Source: an uncultured Clostridium sp. (GTDB taxonomy: Bacteria > Bacillota > Clostridia > Lachnospirales > Lachnospiraceae). Taken from it: a stretch of 64,000 bases of DNA. A model generated the notes under the pieces. It did not search any database, had not been told where the DNA came from, and saw only the letters and a list, made by a program, of their open reading frames with translations. Shown here in pieces: positions 7,835 to 16,302 of this stretch (the first letter of the stretch is position 1; every line of letters begins with the position of its first letter). The translations under genes were made by a program, and so were the position numbers. Where the stretch lies: the NCBI GenBank assembly GCA_902496665.1, contig CABVBU010000011.1, forward strand, positions 1-64,000, written 5' to 3'.

Positions 7835-10800
7835 TTATTTTGTCACTTTCGCAACTCCGAGCACAACATCCTCTCCATTGATGTTCCACTCTTTTGTATA
7901 GCCAGCCATCTCGCCGAGCATAATGTTGTCAGCCATGACTTCGCTCTTTAACTCGTCCGCATACTTCTTGATCAGATCCGCGATCTTCGCATTCTTGTCC
8001 GCGTAAACGTAGATGTGGTCCATAACCTCGAATCCAGCCTCTTTACGCATGGTCTGGATCTTGCTGACGATCTCGCGGTAGAAGCCTTCCTCGAGAAGCT
8101 CCGGTGTCAGTGTTGTGTCAAGAACAACTGTCACGGTATTGTCTGCTTCGGATACATAACCTTCTGTCTGTGCCATGTCGATCAGAAGGTCATCCTTTGT
8201 GAGAACGACTTCATTTCCGTCAAAGTTGAAGGTCAGAGCGCCCTTCTCGTTTAACGTATCCATCGCTGCATTTCCGTCTAACTCAGCCAAAGCTTTCTTG
8301 ATATTTCCGAGCTGTTTTCCGTACTTCGGTCCTACGGTCTTAAGCTGCGGCTTGAAGGTGTAGGAGGTAAAGCTTCTCACATCGTCTGTGAACTCTACGG
8401 ACTTCACATTCAGCTCGTCCTCGATGATCTCCTGGTAGAACTCCGGAAGCTTCTCCGGTGCCTTTACGAACATCTTTGCGATCGGCTGACGGTTCTTGAT
8501 GTTTGCGGTATTTCTTGCCGCACGTCCCATCACAACGATCTTTAAGACCTCGTCCATCTTTGCTTCCAGCTCGCTGTCGATATGTGCTTCGTCAACTGCC
8601 GGGAAGTCGCAGAGGTGGATGCTCTCCGGAGCCGTCTTATCGATGGATCTTACAAGGTTCTGGTAAATCTCCTCTGTCATGAACGGGATCATCGGAGCTG
8701 CCGCCTTACTGATCGTCACGAGAGCTGTGTAGAGAGTCATATAAGCATTGATCTTATCCTGCTCCATGCCCTTTGCCCAGAAACGCTCACGGCTTCTTCT
8801 GACATACCAGTTACTCATGTCATCCACGAACTCCTGGAGCGCTCTTGCTGCCTCCGGGATGCGGTAGTTCGCAAGGTCATCATCCACTGCCTTTACCGTA
8901 GAATTCAACTTGGATAACAGCCATTTGTCCATAACCGGAAGCTTGTTGTACTCCAGTGTGTACTTGGTCGCGTCAAAGTTATCAATATTCGCATAGAGGA
9001 CGAAGAATGCATAAGTGTTCCAGAGAGTACCCATGAACTTTCTCTGTCCTTCCATAACAGCCTTTCCATGGAAGCGGTTCGGCAGCCACGGTGCGCTGTT
9101 AATGTAGAAGTACCAGCGGATCGCGTCGGCACCGTATGTCTTCAGTGCATCAAACGGATCGACAGCGTTTCCTTTGGACTTACTCATCTTCTGTCCGTTC
9201 TCATCCTGTACGTGACCGAGAACGATAACGTTCTGGTACGGCGGCTCATTAAAGAGCAACGTGGACTCGGCAAGAAGGGAGTAGAACCATCCTCTTGTCT
9301 GGTCAACGGCCTCAGAGATAAACTGTGCCGGGAACTGTTTGTGGAAAAGCTCCTGATTTTCAAACGGATAGTGGTGCTGTGCGAACGGCATTGCGCCGGA
9401 GTCGAACCAGCAGTCGATAACCTCCGGTACACGGTGCATTTCTTTTCCGCAGTCCGGGCAGGTGATCACTACATCGTCGATGAATGGGCGGTGAAGCTCA
9501 ACCTCTCCCTTGTCTCCGTCCATCTCCTTGCTGTATTTCTTAACAACATCCTGATAATTCGGGCTCATCTTCTTTAATTCTTCACGGCTGCCAATGCAGT
9601 GCATCTTTCCGCACTCACACTGCCATACCGGAAGAGGTGTGCCCCAGTAACGGTTTCTGGAGATTCCCCAGTCCTGAACATTCTCCAGCCAGTCGCCGAA
9701 ACGTCCCTTACCGATGGATTCCGGAATCCAGTTGATCTTATTGTTGTTGCGGATCAGGTCATCCTTCACCGCTGTCATCTTGATGAACCAGGACTCCCGT
9801 GCGTAATAGATCAACGGTGTGTCACAGCGCCAGCAGAACGGGTAGCTGTGCTCGAAGGCCGGTGCCTCGAATAACAGGCCTTTTTCCTTTAAGTCTTTTA
9901 AGACCATCGGATCCGCTTTCTTCACGAATACGCCTGCGTACGGAGTTTCCTTTGTCATGTCGCCCTTTGCATCTACAAGCTGTACAAACGGAAGATCATA
10001 ACGGCGGCCTACCTGGGCATCGTCTTCACCAAAGGCCGGTGCGATGTGTACCACGCCGGTACCGTCTGTCAGGGTAACATAATCCGCGCATGTCACGAAG
10101 TATGCTTTCTTGTGCTGTTTCTCGCAGATCTCTACGGCGCAGTCAAATAACGGCTCGTATTCCTTGTACTCAAGGTCCTTACCGGTGTATGTCTCAAGAA
10201 CCTCGTATGCCGGAGTTCCGTTTTCCTTGTCTGCAAGCTTTCCGAGAACGGTGTCAAGCAGGGCCTCTGCCATATAGTAGGTGTAGCCGTCTGCAGCCTT
10301 TACCTTTGCGTAGGTCTCCTTCGGATTTACGCAGAGAGCCACGTTGCTCGGAAGTGTCCACGGTGTTGTGGTCCATGCAAGGAAGTATGCGTCCTCGCCT
10401 TTCACCTTGAAGCGGGCGATGGCGGATTTTTCCTTTACATCCTTATATCCCTGTGCGACCTCGTGGCTGGAAAGCGGTGTGCCGCAGCGCGGGCAGTACG
10501 GAACGATCTTAAAGCCCTTATATAAAAGTCCCTTATCCCAGATCTGCTTTAATGCCCACCACTCGGACTCGATATAGTCATCATGGTAGGTAACATACGG
10601 GTTATCCATATCAGCCCAGAAACCAACGGTGCTGGAGAAATCCTCCCACATTCCTTTGTACTTCCAGACACTCTCTTTACATTTCTCGATGAACGGCTCT
10701 ACACCGTACTCCTCGATCTGCTCTTTTCCGTCGAGTCCAAGAAGCTTCTCAACCTCAAGCTCTACCGGAAGTCCGTGGGTATCCCAGCCGGCCTTACGCG

Positions 10801-11038
10801 GAACCATATAGCCCTTCATAGTGCGGTATCTCGGGATCATATCCTTGATAACACGGGTAAGTACGTGTCCGATATGCGGTTTGCCGTTTGCGGTAGGCGG
10901 TCCGTCATAGAATACGTAAGGGGTTCCTTTTCTGCGGCTGTCGATACTCTTTTCAAAGATCTTTTCATCTTTCCAGAATTTCTCAACCTGTTTTTCCCTG
11001 TCCACAAAGTTCAGGTCTGTTGATACTTTCTCGTACAT
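7835..11038 (-). CDS. ileS: Isoleucyl-tRNA synthetase (long, type 2)
   Basis: This 1067-residue class I synthetase charges tRNA-Ile. HIGH is at residues 55-58 and KMSKS at 617-621, with the CP1 editing region between (WTTTPWTLPSN). The length and the lack of a clear C-terminal zinc-finger Cys set place it in the eukaryote-like type 2 clade, whose known members tolerate mupirocin; this is inference from sequence form. It is controlled by the T-box at 11265-11520. About 225 bases of hairpin-rich leader separate the T-box terminator from the ATG, which has GGAGGAAATG in front. Confidence 0.97.
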   Translation of the reverse strand: MYEKVSTDLNFVDREKQVEKFWKDEKIFEKSIDSRRKGTPYVFYDGPPTANGKPHIGHVLTRVIKDMIPRYRTMKGYMVPRKAGWDTHGLPVELEVEKLLGLDGKEQIEEYGVEPFIEKCKESVWKYKGMWEDFSSTVGFWADMDNPYVTYHDDYIESEWWALKQIWDKGLLYKGFKIVPYCPRCGTPLSSHEVAQGYKDVKEKSAIARFKVKGEDAYFLAWTTTPWTLPSNVALCVNPKETYAKVKAADGYTYYMAEALLDTVLGKLADKENGTPAYEVLETYTGKDLEYKEYEPLFDCAVEICEKQHKKAYFVTCADYVTLTDGTGVVHIAPAFGEDDAQVGRRYDLPFVQLVDAKGDMTKETPYAGVFVKKADPMVLKDLKEKGLLFEAPAFEHSYPFCWRCDTPLIYYARESWFIKMTAVKDDLIRNNNKINWIPESIGKGRFGDWLENVQDWGISRNRYWGTPLPVWQCECGKMHCIGSREELKKMSPNYQDVVKKYSKEMDGDKGEVELHRPFIDDVVITCPDCGKEMHRVPEVIDCWFDSGAMPFAQHHYPFENQELFHKQFPAQFISEAVDQTRGWFYSLLAESTLLFNEPPYQNVIVLGHVQDENGQKMSKSKGNAVDPFDALKTYGADAIRWYFYINSAPWLPNRFHGKAVMEGQRKFMGTLWNTYAFFVLYANIDNFDATKYTLEYNKLPVMDKWLLSKLNSTVKAVDDDLANYRIPEAARALQEFVDDMSNWYVRRSRERFWAKGMEQDKINAYMTLYTALVTISKAAAPMIPFMTEEIYQNLVRSIDKTAPESIHLCDFPAVDEAHIDSELEAKMDEVLKIVVMGRAARNTANIKNRQPIAKMFVKAPEKLPEFYQEIIEDELNVKSVEFTDDVRSFTSYTFKPQLKTVGPKYGKQLGNIKKALAELDGNAAMDTLNEKGALTFNFDGNEVVLTKDDLLIDMAQTEGYVSEADNTVTVVLDTTLTPELLEEGFYREIVSKIQTMRKEAGFEVMDHIYVYADKNAKIADLIKKYADELKSEVMADNIMLGEMAGYTKEWNINGEDVVLGVAKVTK

Positions 11039-11128
11039 GACACATTTCCTCCAATCAATGTTTTGCGCATAACTTTCTCGTTGTTATGCTCTTCGTGTTT
11101 TGTGTGTCGTATGCTGAATCAGTAATGA

Positions 11129-11155
11129 AAAAGAATGTGCCTTGGCACATTCTCG
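11129..11155 (-). terminator. Terminator-like hairpin in the ileS leader
   Basis: On the minus strand AGAATGTGCC / GGCACATTCT forms a perfect 10-bp palindrome followed by TTTTT. It sits between the T-box terminator and the ileS start, so it could be a second stop point or an inserted hairpin. A further palindrome (TATGTAACCGG ... CCGGTTACATA) lies at 11228-11264. Confidence 0.5.
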
Positions 11156-11264
11156 CGCCTCGCGCGGTCGCTTGCGACAATCTACATCTTCGCGCGAGTG
11201 CGCATCTTTGGCACGTCAGTGCCTTTTTATGTAACCGGGAATTCCTCAGAATTTCCGGTTACAT

Positions 11265-11520
11265 AAAAAAGCCCCGTTCTCAATGAGAACAGGGCGAAAA
11301 TAACGCTTTTAACCACCTATTGCTGCATACTGACATATGAGTTCCCTTTAACGGCGGAATCGCCGGGTACACTTACTTTCCGAAAACAGTCCCGCTTCCG
11401 GGGTTCAGCTTCCAGCTCGGGAGTGATCTTCCTTTCACGAAAAAGCACCGGGCTTCCATCGTCCCCGGCTCGCTTTGGCTTTCTGCTTGTGAACCTACTG
11501 TCTCCGTCATGGCTTTTTTC
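11265..11520 (-). promoter_or_regulatory. T-box riboswitch of ileS (Ile specifier)
   Basis: Read on the minus strand. Stem I has the distal-loop-like CGATGGAAGCCCGG, and near its 3' side GGAAGATCACTCC offers an ATC (Ile) specifier at 11425-11427. The antiterminator region holds GGTGGTTAAAAGCG at 11304-11317, a variant of the T-box sequence, followed by the terminator stem CCCTGTTCTC / GAGAACGGGG at 11271-11295 and a T run at 11265-11270. Uncharged tRNA-Ile is expected to stabilise the antiterminator and turn ileS on. Confidence 0.82.
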
Positions 11521-11739
11521 TATGGATCGTCTGAATGCAACTATCGAATCCGTTCATAGTTACATCTTTTTTTACACTCAGACAAAATAATTATAGTAAT
11601 AAGGTATTTAAAAGTCAAGGGAATCCCTCGGGAGTTGCGAAATCTTTCCATATTGATGCCGTCTTCCTGTTTTCTTTCTTAACTTTTTAGGCACATTTTA
11701 CGTTCTTTTGAAGTGTTCGTTACTTTTTTAACACGTAAT

Positions 11740-11768
11740 TTGCCTTTTCGCACAAGAACTGATATAAT
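11740..11768 (+). promoter_or_regulatory. Promoter of pncB
   Basis: TTGCCT at 11740-11745 and TATAAT at 11763-11768, 17 bp apart. Transcription would start near 11775, leaving a leader of about 140 bases. Confidence 0.75.
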
Positions 11769-11784
11769 CAACCACAACACGTTT

Positions 11785-11860
11785 GACAGCCGCCCGGTTC
11801 TTTTGGGGTGAACCGCACTTAAGCTGTCGTTATCGTCCGGCATTTTTATACGCTCCGGAC
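11785..11860 (+). other. Structured leader of pncB
   Basis: GACAGC at 11785-11790 pairs with GCTGTC at 11823-11828 and encloses GGTTC / GAACC (11796-11800 with 11810-11814); a second hairpin GTCCGG / CCGGAC uses 11835-11840 and 11855-11860. I do not recognise it as a known riboswitch. An NAD-related control element is only a guess from the gene it precedes. Confidence 0.5.
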
Positions 11861-11916
11861 TGCTGCGTTTAATATTCCGCTGACACTTACGGCGAAGAAA
11901 TTTAAGGAGAAACATT

Positions 11917-13374
11917 ATGAGCGAACGAAACCTGACGCTGCTTACAGATCTCTACGAGCTGACCATGATGCAGGGTTACTTTCATGCAAAGGATGCAAAT
12001 GAGACCGTCATTTTCGACGCATTCTACCGCACAAATCCGGATGGAAACGGATTTGCCATCGCGGCCGGCTTAGAGCAGGTTGTCGAATACATCGAAAACT
12101 TACACTTTGATAAGGAAGATATTGATTATCTCCGCACCACAGGACTTTTCGGTGAAGATTTTCTGGAATACCTCTCCACCTTCAAATTCACCGGTGATAT
12201 CTACGCGATCCCGGAAGGAACCGTCGTGTTCCCGAGAGAGCCTCTCGTAAAGGTCATCGCCCCGATCATGCAGGCCCAGCTTGTTGAGACAGCGATCTTA
12301 AACATCATCAACCACCAGAGCCTGATCGCCACAAAGACTTCCCGTATCGTCCATGCAGCCCGCGGAGACGGAGTCATGGAGTTCGGTTTAAGACGTGCCC
12401 AGGGCCCGGATGCCGGAATCTACGGTGCGAGAGCCGCTATGATCGCCGGATGTATCGGTACCTCCAATGTTCTCTGCGGTCAGATGTTCGACGTTCCGGT
12501 AAAAGGAACCCATGCCCACAGCTGGATCATGAGCTTCCCGGATGAGCTCACCGCCTTCCGCACCTACGCGAGACTCTATCCGACCGCATGTATCCTGTTA
12601 GTTGATACATACGATACGTTAAATTCCGGTATCCCACACGCGATTCAGGTATTCAAGGAGATGCGCGCGGAGGGAATCCCGCTTACCTTCTACGGAATCC
12701 GTATGGACAGCGGAGACCTCGCTTATCTCTCCAAAGAGGCGAAAAAAATGCTTGACGCGGAAGGCTTCACGGACGCTGTGATCTCCGCATCCAACGATCT
12801 CGATGAGAACCTGATCACAAGCTTAAAGAATCAGGGTGCAACCATCAACTCCTGGGGTGTCGGCACAAACCTGATCACCTCCAAGGACTGCCCGTCCTTC
12901 GGCGGTGTTTATAAGCTGGCGGCGATCATGGATAAGAATACTGGAAAATTCATCCCGAAGATCAAGCTCTCCGAGAACGAGGAGAAGATCACAAACCCGG
13001 GCAACAAGACCACCTACCGTATCTACGGAAAGGACAGCCACAAGGTCATCGCGGATATCATCTGCCTCGTCGGCGAAACATTCAATGAGGACGAGCCGCT
13101 GCTGCTCTTCGACCCGGTTGCGACATGGAAAAAGACCCTCCTCGCTCCTGGAACCTACACGATGCGTGAACTCCCGGTACAGGTATTTAAGGACGGCGAG
13201 TGCGTCTATCACTCCCCGAAGGTCATGGAGATGCAGAAATACTGTAAGGAAGAGCTTAATACTCTGTGGGATGAGACAAAGCGTCTCGTAAACCCGCATG
13301 AAGTCCATGTGGATCTCTCCAAGCCGCTGTGGGATATGAAGCATGAGCTGTTAGACAAGTATCATTTTGAGTAA
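11917..13374 (+). CDS. pncB: Nicotinate phosphoribosyltransferase
   Basis: This 485-residue enzyme joins nicotinate to PRPP to give nicotinate mononucleotide, the salvage entry into NAD synthesis. N-terminal LLTDLYELTMMQGYF, the central EFGLRRAQGPDAG and the active-site stretch VKGTHAHSWIMSFPDE (His199/His201) are family signatures. AAGGAGAAAC precedes the ATG. It is transcribed alone from the promoter at 11740 through a structured leader, and is followed by a hairpin at 13418. Confidence 0.95.
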   Translation: MSERNLTLLTDLYELTMMQGYFHAKDANETVIFDAFYRTNPDGNGFAIAAGLEQVVEYIENLHFDKEDIDYLRTTGLFGEDFLEYLSTFKFTGDIYAIPEGTVVFPREPLVKVIAPIMQAQLVETAILNIINHQSLIATKTSRIVHAARGDGVMEFGLRRAQGPDAGIYGARAAMIAGCIGTSNVLCGQMFDVPVKGTHAHSWIMSFPDELTAFRTYARLYPTACILLVDTYDTLNSGIPHAIQVFKEMRAEGIPLTFYGIRMDSGDLAYLSKEAKKMLDAEGFTDAVISASNDLDENLITSLKNQGATINSWGVGTNLITSKDCPSFGGVYKLAAIMDKNTGKFIPKIKLSENEEKITNPGNKTTYRIYGKDSHKVIADIICLVGETFNEDEPLLLFDPVATWKKTLLAPGTYTMRELPVQVFKDGECVYHSPKVMEMQKYCKEELNTLWDETKRLVNPHEVHVDLSKPLWDMKHELLDKYHFE

Positions 13375-13417
13375 AGCAGGAATGTGCGTGGCCCATTCTC
13401 TGGAGCCTGAAAGTAAT

Positions 13418-13456
13418 AATGCCCGGGTACAGTCGTATTCCGGGCATTCGTTTTCC
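13418..13456 (+). terminator. Hairpin after pncB
   Basis: AATGCCCGGG at 13418-13427 pairs with TCCGGGCATT at 13439-13448, followed by a short T-rich stretch (CGTTTTCC). Confidence 0.55.
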
Positions 13457-13545
13457 ACGGTCAGCGCGCCGGTTCCGGCAGCTGCCACATAGCATTGGAA
13501 GTTTTCCACCTATACTTCTTATAACTTTATCAGGAGGTAATTATC

Positions 13546-14124
13546 ATGAGCGCAACAGATATCGCCACATCCGTCGATGTGGATCTTGACTTAATTTATG
13601 AACAGACAAAAGCCGTTGCAGAGGAACTGATCGAGATCGCCAATATGAAACCAGGTCAGATTCTTGTTGTTGGCTGCTCCTCCAGCGAGATTGCTGCCCA
13701 TGTGATCGGCTGCTACTCCAGCAGTGAAGTGGGCCAGGCTGTCTTCAACGCCCTCTCCAACGTGACAAAAAAACACGGTCTCTACCTCGCCGCCCAGTGC
13801 TGCGAGCATTTAAACCGTGCCCTGATCGTCGAGGAGGAATGTGCCGAGAAATATGGCCTGGAGATGGTCAATGTAAAACCGCAGTTAAAGGCTGGCGGTT
13901 CCTTCTCCACCGCCGCATGGAACGAATTCGAGCATCCATGCGCTGTGGAATATATCCAGGCACACGCCGGTATCGACATCGGCGATACCCTGATCGGCAT
14001 GCACCTGCGTCATGTCGCCGTTCCGGTCCGCACCACCATCAAATCCATCGGCTCCGCCCATGTTGTCTGCGCGAGAACGCGGCTTAAATATATCGGCGGC
14101 GAGCGGGCTGCTTATCAGAAATAA
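13546..14124 (+). CDS. UPF0340/TIGR01440 family protein (YwlG-like)
   Basis: This 192-residue protein belongs to the UPF0340 (DUF436) family. Visible features are GQILVVGCSSSEIAAHVIG near residue 40, AAQCCEHLNRALIVE and the C-terminal DIGDTLIGMHLRHVAVPVR. The function is not established, although members are widespread in Firmicutes. AGGAGGTAATTATC precedes the ATG. It stands alone with its own terminator. Confidence 0.9.
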   Translation: MSATDIATSVDVDLDLIYEQTKAVAEELIEIANMKPGQILVVGCSSSEIAAHVIGCYSSSEVGQAVFNALSNVTKKHGLYLAAQCCEHLNRALIVEEECAEKYGLEMVNVKPQLKAGGSFSTAAWNEFEHPCAVEYIQAHAGIDIGDTLIGMHLRHVAVPVRTTIKSIGSAHVVCARTRLKYIGGERAAYQK

Positions 14125-14125
14125 G

Positions 14126-14169
14126 CAGAAAAGTGGTTCACCTTTTCCGGACGGTGAACCACTTTTCTG
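14126..14169 (+). terminator. Intrinsic terminator after the UPF0340 gene
   Basis: The arms AGAAAAGTGGTTCACC and GGTGAACCACTTTTCT are perfectly complementary around a short loop, and T residues lie within the 3' arm. Confidence 0.8.
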
Positions 14170-14230
14170 TTCGATGCTTTTGCGTCAGCAGGCAATGAAA
14201 TAGAGCAGCGCCGTAACGTAAGCATATGAC

Positions 14231-14767
14231 TTAATAATTTTCCTCGTGAATTTCAAAATAGCTCTGCGGATGGCTGCAGACCGGACATACCTGCGGTGCC
14301 TTTGTTCCGATCACGATATGTCCGCAGTTGCGGCACTCCCATACCTTTACTTCGCTCTTCTCAAATACGGAAGCTGTCTCAACGTTCTTAAGAAGGGCAC
14401 GGTAACGCTCCTCATGGTGCTTCTCGATCTCTCCTACCATACGGAACTTCGCTGCGAGAGCATGGAAACCTTCCTCATCGGCGGTCTTCGCAAAATCCTC
14501 GTACATATCGGTCCACTCGTAGTTCTCTCCTGCTGCGGCTGCCGCAAGGTTTGCAGCGGTATCGCTGATTCCATCTAACTCCTTGAACCACATCTTCGCG
14601 TGCTCTTTCTCGTTGTCAGCTGTCTTTAAGAATAAAGCTGCGATCTGCTCGTATCCCTCCTTCTTTGCTACGGATGCGAAGTAGGTATATTTATTTCTCG
14701 CCTGGGATTCTCCGGAGAATGCTGCCTCGAGGTTCTTTTCTGTTTTTGTTCCTGCGTATTTGCTCAT
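14231..14767 (-). CDS. Rubrerythrin
   Basis: This 178-residue protein is a classical rubrerythrin, a peroxide reductase of anaerobes. The N-terminal ferritin-like domain offers di-iron ligands E20, E53, H56, E115 and neighbours (SGESQARN, DNEKEHAK, EIEKHHEERY). The C-terminal rubredoxin-like domain has C145, C148, C161 and C164 (CRNCGH, CPVCSHP). The ATG at 14767 was chosen because AGGAGTTCAAC lies in front and the family begins there; the frame stays open upstream without a site. Regulation by a PerR-like operator is inferred from the upstream palindrome. Confidence 0.95.
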   Translation of the reverse strand: MSKYAGTKTEKNLEAAFSGESQARNKYTYFASVAKKEGYEQIAALFLKTADNEKEHAKMWFKELDGISDTAANLAAAAAGENYEWTDMYEDFAKTADEEGFHALAAKFRMVGEIEKHHEERYRALLKNVETASVFEKSEVKVWECRNCGHIVIGTKAPQVCPVCSHPQSYFEIHEENY

Positions 14768-14904
14768 AGTGTTGAACTCCTTTCTGATTCTTGCTTTCTT
14801 ATTGTTTTCCCTTCTTTTTGCAAAATGATTCTTTCCGTTCCTGTAATTTTCCGTTTCTGTCTGACGGTTGCCTTTTTGTTGTGTATCATCTTGTTTATGG
14901 TTGT

Positions 14905-14951
14905 ATTCTAACATACTTTGTCTCAGATGTCAATAATAGTAATTATTATTG
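14905..14951 (-). promoter_or_regulatory. Rubrerythrin promoter with PerR-like palindrome
   Basis: The minus strand has TTGACA (14928-14933) and TAGAAT (14905-14910), 17 bp apart. Overlapping the -35, CAATAATAGT and ATTATTATTG at 14931-14951 form an A/T-rich inverted repeat resembling the PerR box (TTATAATnATTATAA). Peroxide-controlled rubrerythrin expression would fit. Confidence 0.65.
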
Positions 14952-15049
14952 TTTTGTAAATTTATTTACCTTATCTTCAAACAGTTTTTCACGACCTTCT
15001 GTCAAAAACGCTCAAAATATACCCTGCACATTTGGGACTTTCCATTGTA

Positions 15050-15098
15050 TAAAAAGACTGCTGATCTACATATCAACCGATATGGACCCGCGGTCTTT
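15050..15098 (-). terminator. Terminator of cysK
   Basis: On the minus strand AAAGACCGCGGGTCCATATC pairs imperfectly with GATATGTAGATCAGCAGTCTTT, followed by TTTAT. Confidence 0.65.
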
Positions 15099-15126
15099 CT
15101 CATATATTTTTTCTGTTTTTCTTTCC

Positions 15127-16059
15127 TTAGTCCGCGAACAACGGTGTGGAAAGGTATCTGTCACCGGTATCCGGAAGCAGCGCCACGATCGTCTTTCCTG
15201 CATTCTCCGGTCTCTTCGCAAGCTCAAGTGCCGCCCAGATCGCTGCGCCGGAGGAAATTCCCACGAGGACACCTTCCTTCTTTCCGACTAACTTTCCTGC
15301 CGCGAACGCGTCATCGTTTTCTACCGCAATAACCTCATCATAGATCTTCGTGTCAAGAACCTCCGGAACAAATCCGGCTCCGATTCCCTGAATCTTGTGG
15401 GATCCCGCCTTACCCTGGCTCAGTACCGGGGAGCTTGCCGGTTCCACCGCAACAACCTTCACATTCGGGTTCTGTTTCTTTAAATATCTTCCAGTTCCGG
15501 TGATGGTTCCGCCGGTGCCGACACCAGCGACAAAAATATCAACCTTGCCGTCTGTATCTTCCCAGATCTCCGGTCCGGTTGTTCTCTCATGAACTTCCGG
15601 ATTCGCCGGGTTTACAAACTGTCCCGGAATAAAGCTTCCCGGAATCTCCTTTGCGAGCTCCTCCGCCTTTGCGATCGCTCCCTTCATTCCCTTTGCGCCC
15701 TCCGTGAGCACAAGTTCCGCGCCGTAGGCTTTCATAAGCTGGCGTCTCTCCACGCTCATGGTCTCAGGCATAACGATAATGATCCGGTAACCGCGGGCAG
15801 CCGCGACCGACGCAAGACCGATTCCTGTGTTTCCGGAGGTTGGCTCGATGATCGTAGAACCAGCTTTTAAGATTCCCTTCGCCTCAGCGTCATCGATCAT
15901 CGCCTTCGCGATCCTGTCCTTTACCGATCCGGCCGGATTGAAATATTCCAGCTTCGCAAGGATCTTCGCGTTAAGTCCCTCGGATTTTTCAATCTGTGTA
16001 AGCTCTAAGAGCGGAGTCTTTCCGATCAGCTGGTCTGCGGATGTATATATATTTGCCAC
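15127..16059 (-). CDS. cysK: Cysteine synthase A (O-acetylserine sulfhydrylase)
   Basis: This 310-residue pyridoxal-phosphate enzyme makes L-cysteine from O-acetylserine and sulfide. The Schiff-base lysine is K47 in NPAGSVKDRIA, the substrate loop is EPTSGNTGIGLA, and the phosphate loop is GVGTGGTITGTGRYL. The GTG start follows AAAGGTAGG. It is divergent from an Rrf2-family regulator across 243 bp and has a near-perfect promoter, so control by that regulator is likely. Confidence 0.95.
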   Translation of the reverse strand: MANIYTSADQLIGKTPLLELTQIEKSEGLNAKILAKLEYFNPAGSVKDRIAKAMIDDAEAKGILKAGSTIIEPTSGNTGIGLASVAAARGYRIIIVMPETMSVERRQLMKAYGAELVLTEGAKGMKGAIAKAEELAKEIPGSFIPGQFVNPANPEVHERTTGPEIWEDTDGKVDIFVAGVGTGGTITGTGRYLKKQNPNVKVVAVEPASSPVLSQGKAGSHKIQGIGAGFVPEVLDTKIYDEVIAVENDDAFAAGKLVGKKEGVLVGISSGAAIWAALELAKRPENAGKTIVALLPDTGDRYLSTPLFAD

Positions 16060-16093
16060 GAGTTATTACCTACCTTTCATATATGTTAATAGG

Positions 16094-16122
16094 ATTATAT
16101 GGCGGACGCAGCGATTTGTCAA
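16094..16122 (-). promoter_or_regulatory. Promoter of cysK
   Basis: Minus strand TTGACA (16117-16122) and TATAAT (16094-16099) with a 17-bp spacer. Such a consensus promoter usually needs a repressor. The octamer TAATAGGA (plus strand 16087-16094) recurs at the divergent promoter (16235-16242). Confidence 0.85.
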
Positions 16123-16208
16123 TAGTTTTCTTAAAAAAAGCGTGCATGCAAAAATCGGCGGTTTCAGGAGTATCAACCATTATTCTTTCGTTAATTTTAC
16201 ATTATCCC

Positions 16209-16242
16209 TTGTTTTTCCCTTAAACCTTGTATTATAATAGGA
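16209..16242 (+). promoter_or_regulatory. Promoter of the Rrf2 regulator gene
   Basis: TTGTTT at 16209-16214 and TATAAT at 16233-16238, 18 bp apart. The -10 runs into TAATAGGA, the same octamer as at the cysK promoter, a candidate half-site for autoregulation. Confidence 0.6.
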
Positions 16243-16302
16243 ATAATGATAAACCTGCCGAAACTAAAAAGCAGGTCCCGATAACACTGGAGGATACAGA
16301 TT

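Noticed and set aside
11537..11563. A further copy of the 133-bp repeat
   Set aside because: Only a hairpin similar to the first stem (AACTAT...ATAGTT) is present; the flanks differ and it lies at the 5' side of the T-box leader.
11679..11915. 78-residue minus-strand frame before pncB
   Set aside because: It covers the pncB promoter and structured leader, is rich in Lys/Arg, and has no family or site.
13381..13400. Second copy of the AATGTGCC palindrome after pncB
   Set aside because: GAATGTGCGTGGCCCATTC is only a partial match to the 11129-11155 hairpin and too short to be called a repeat family.
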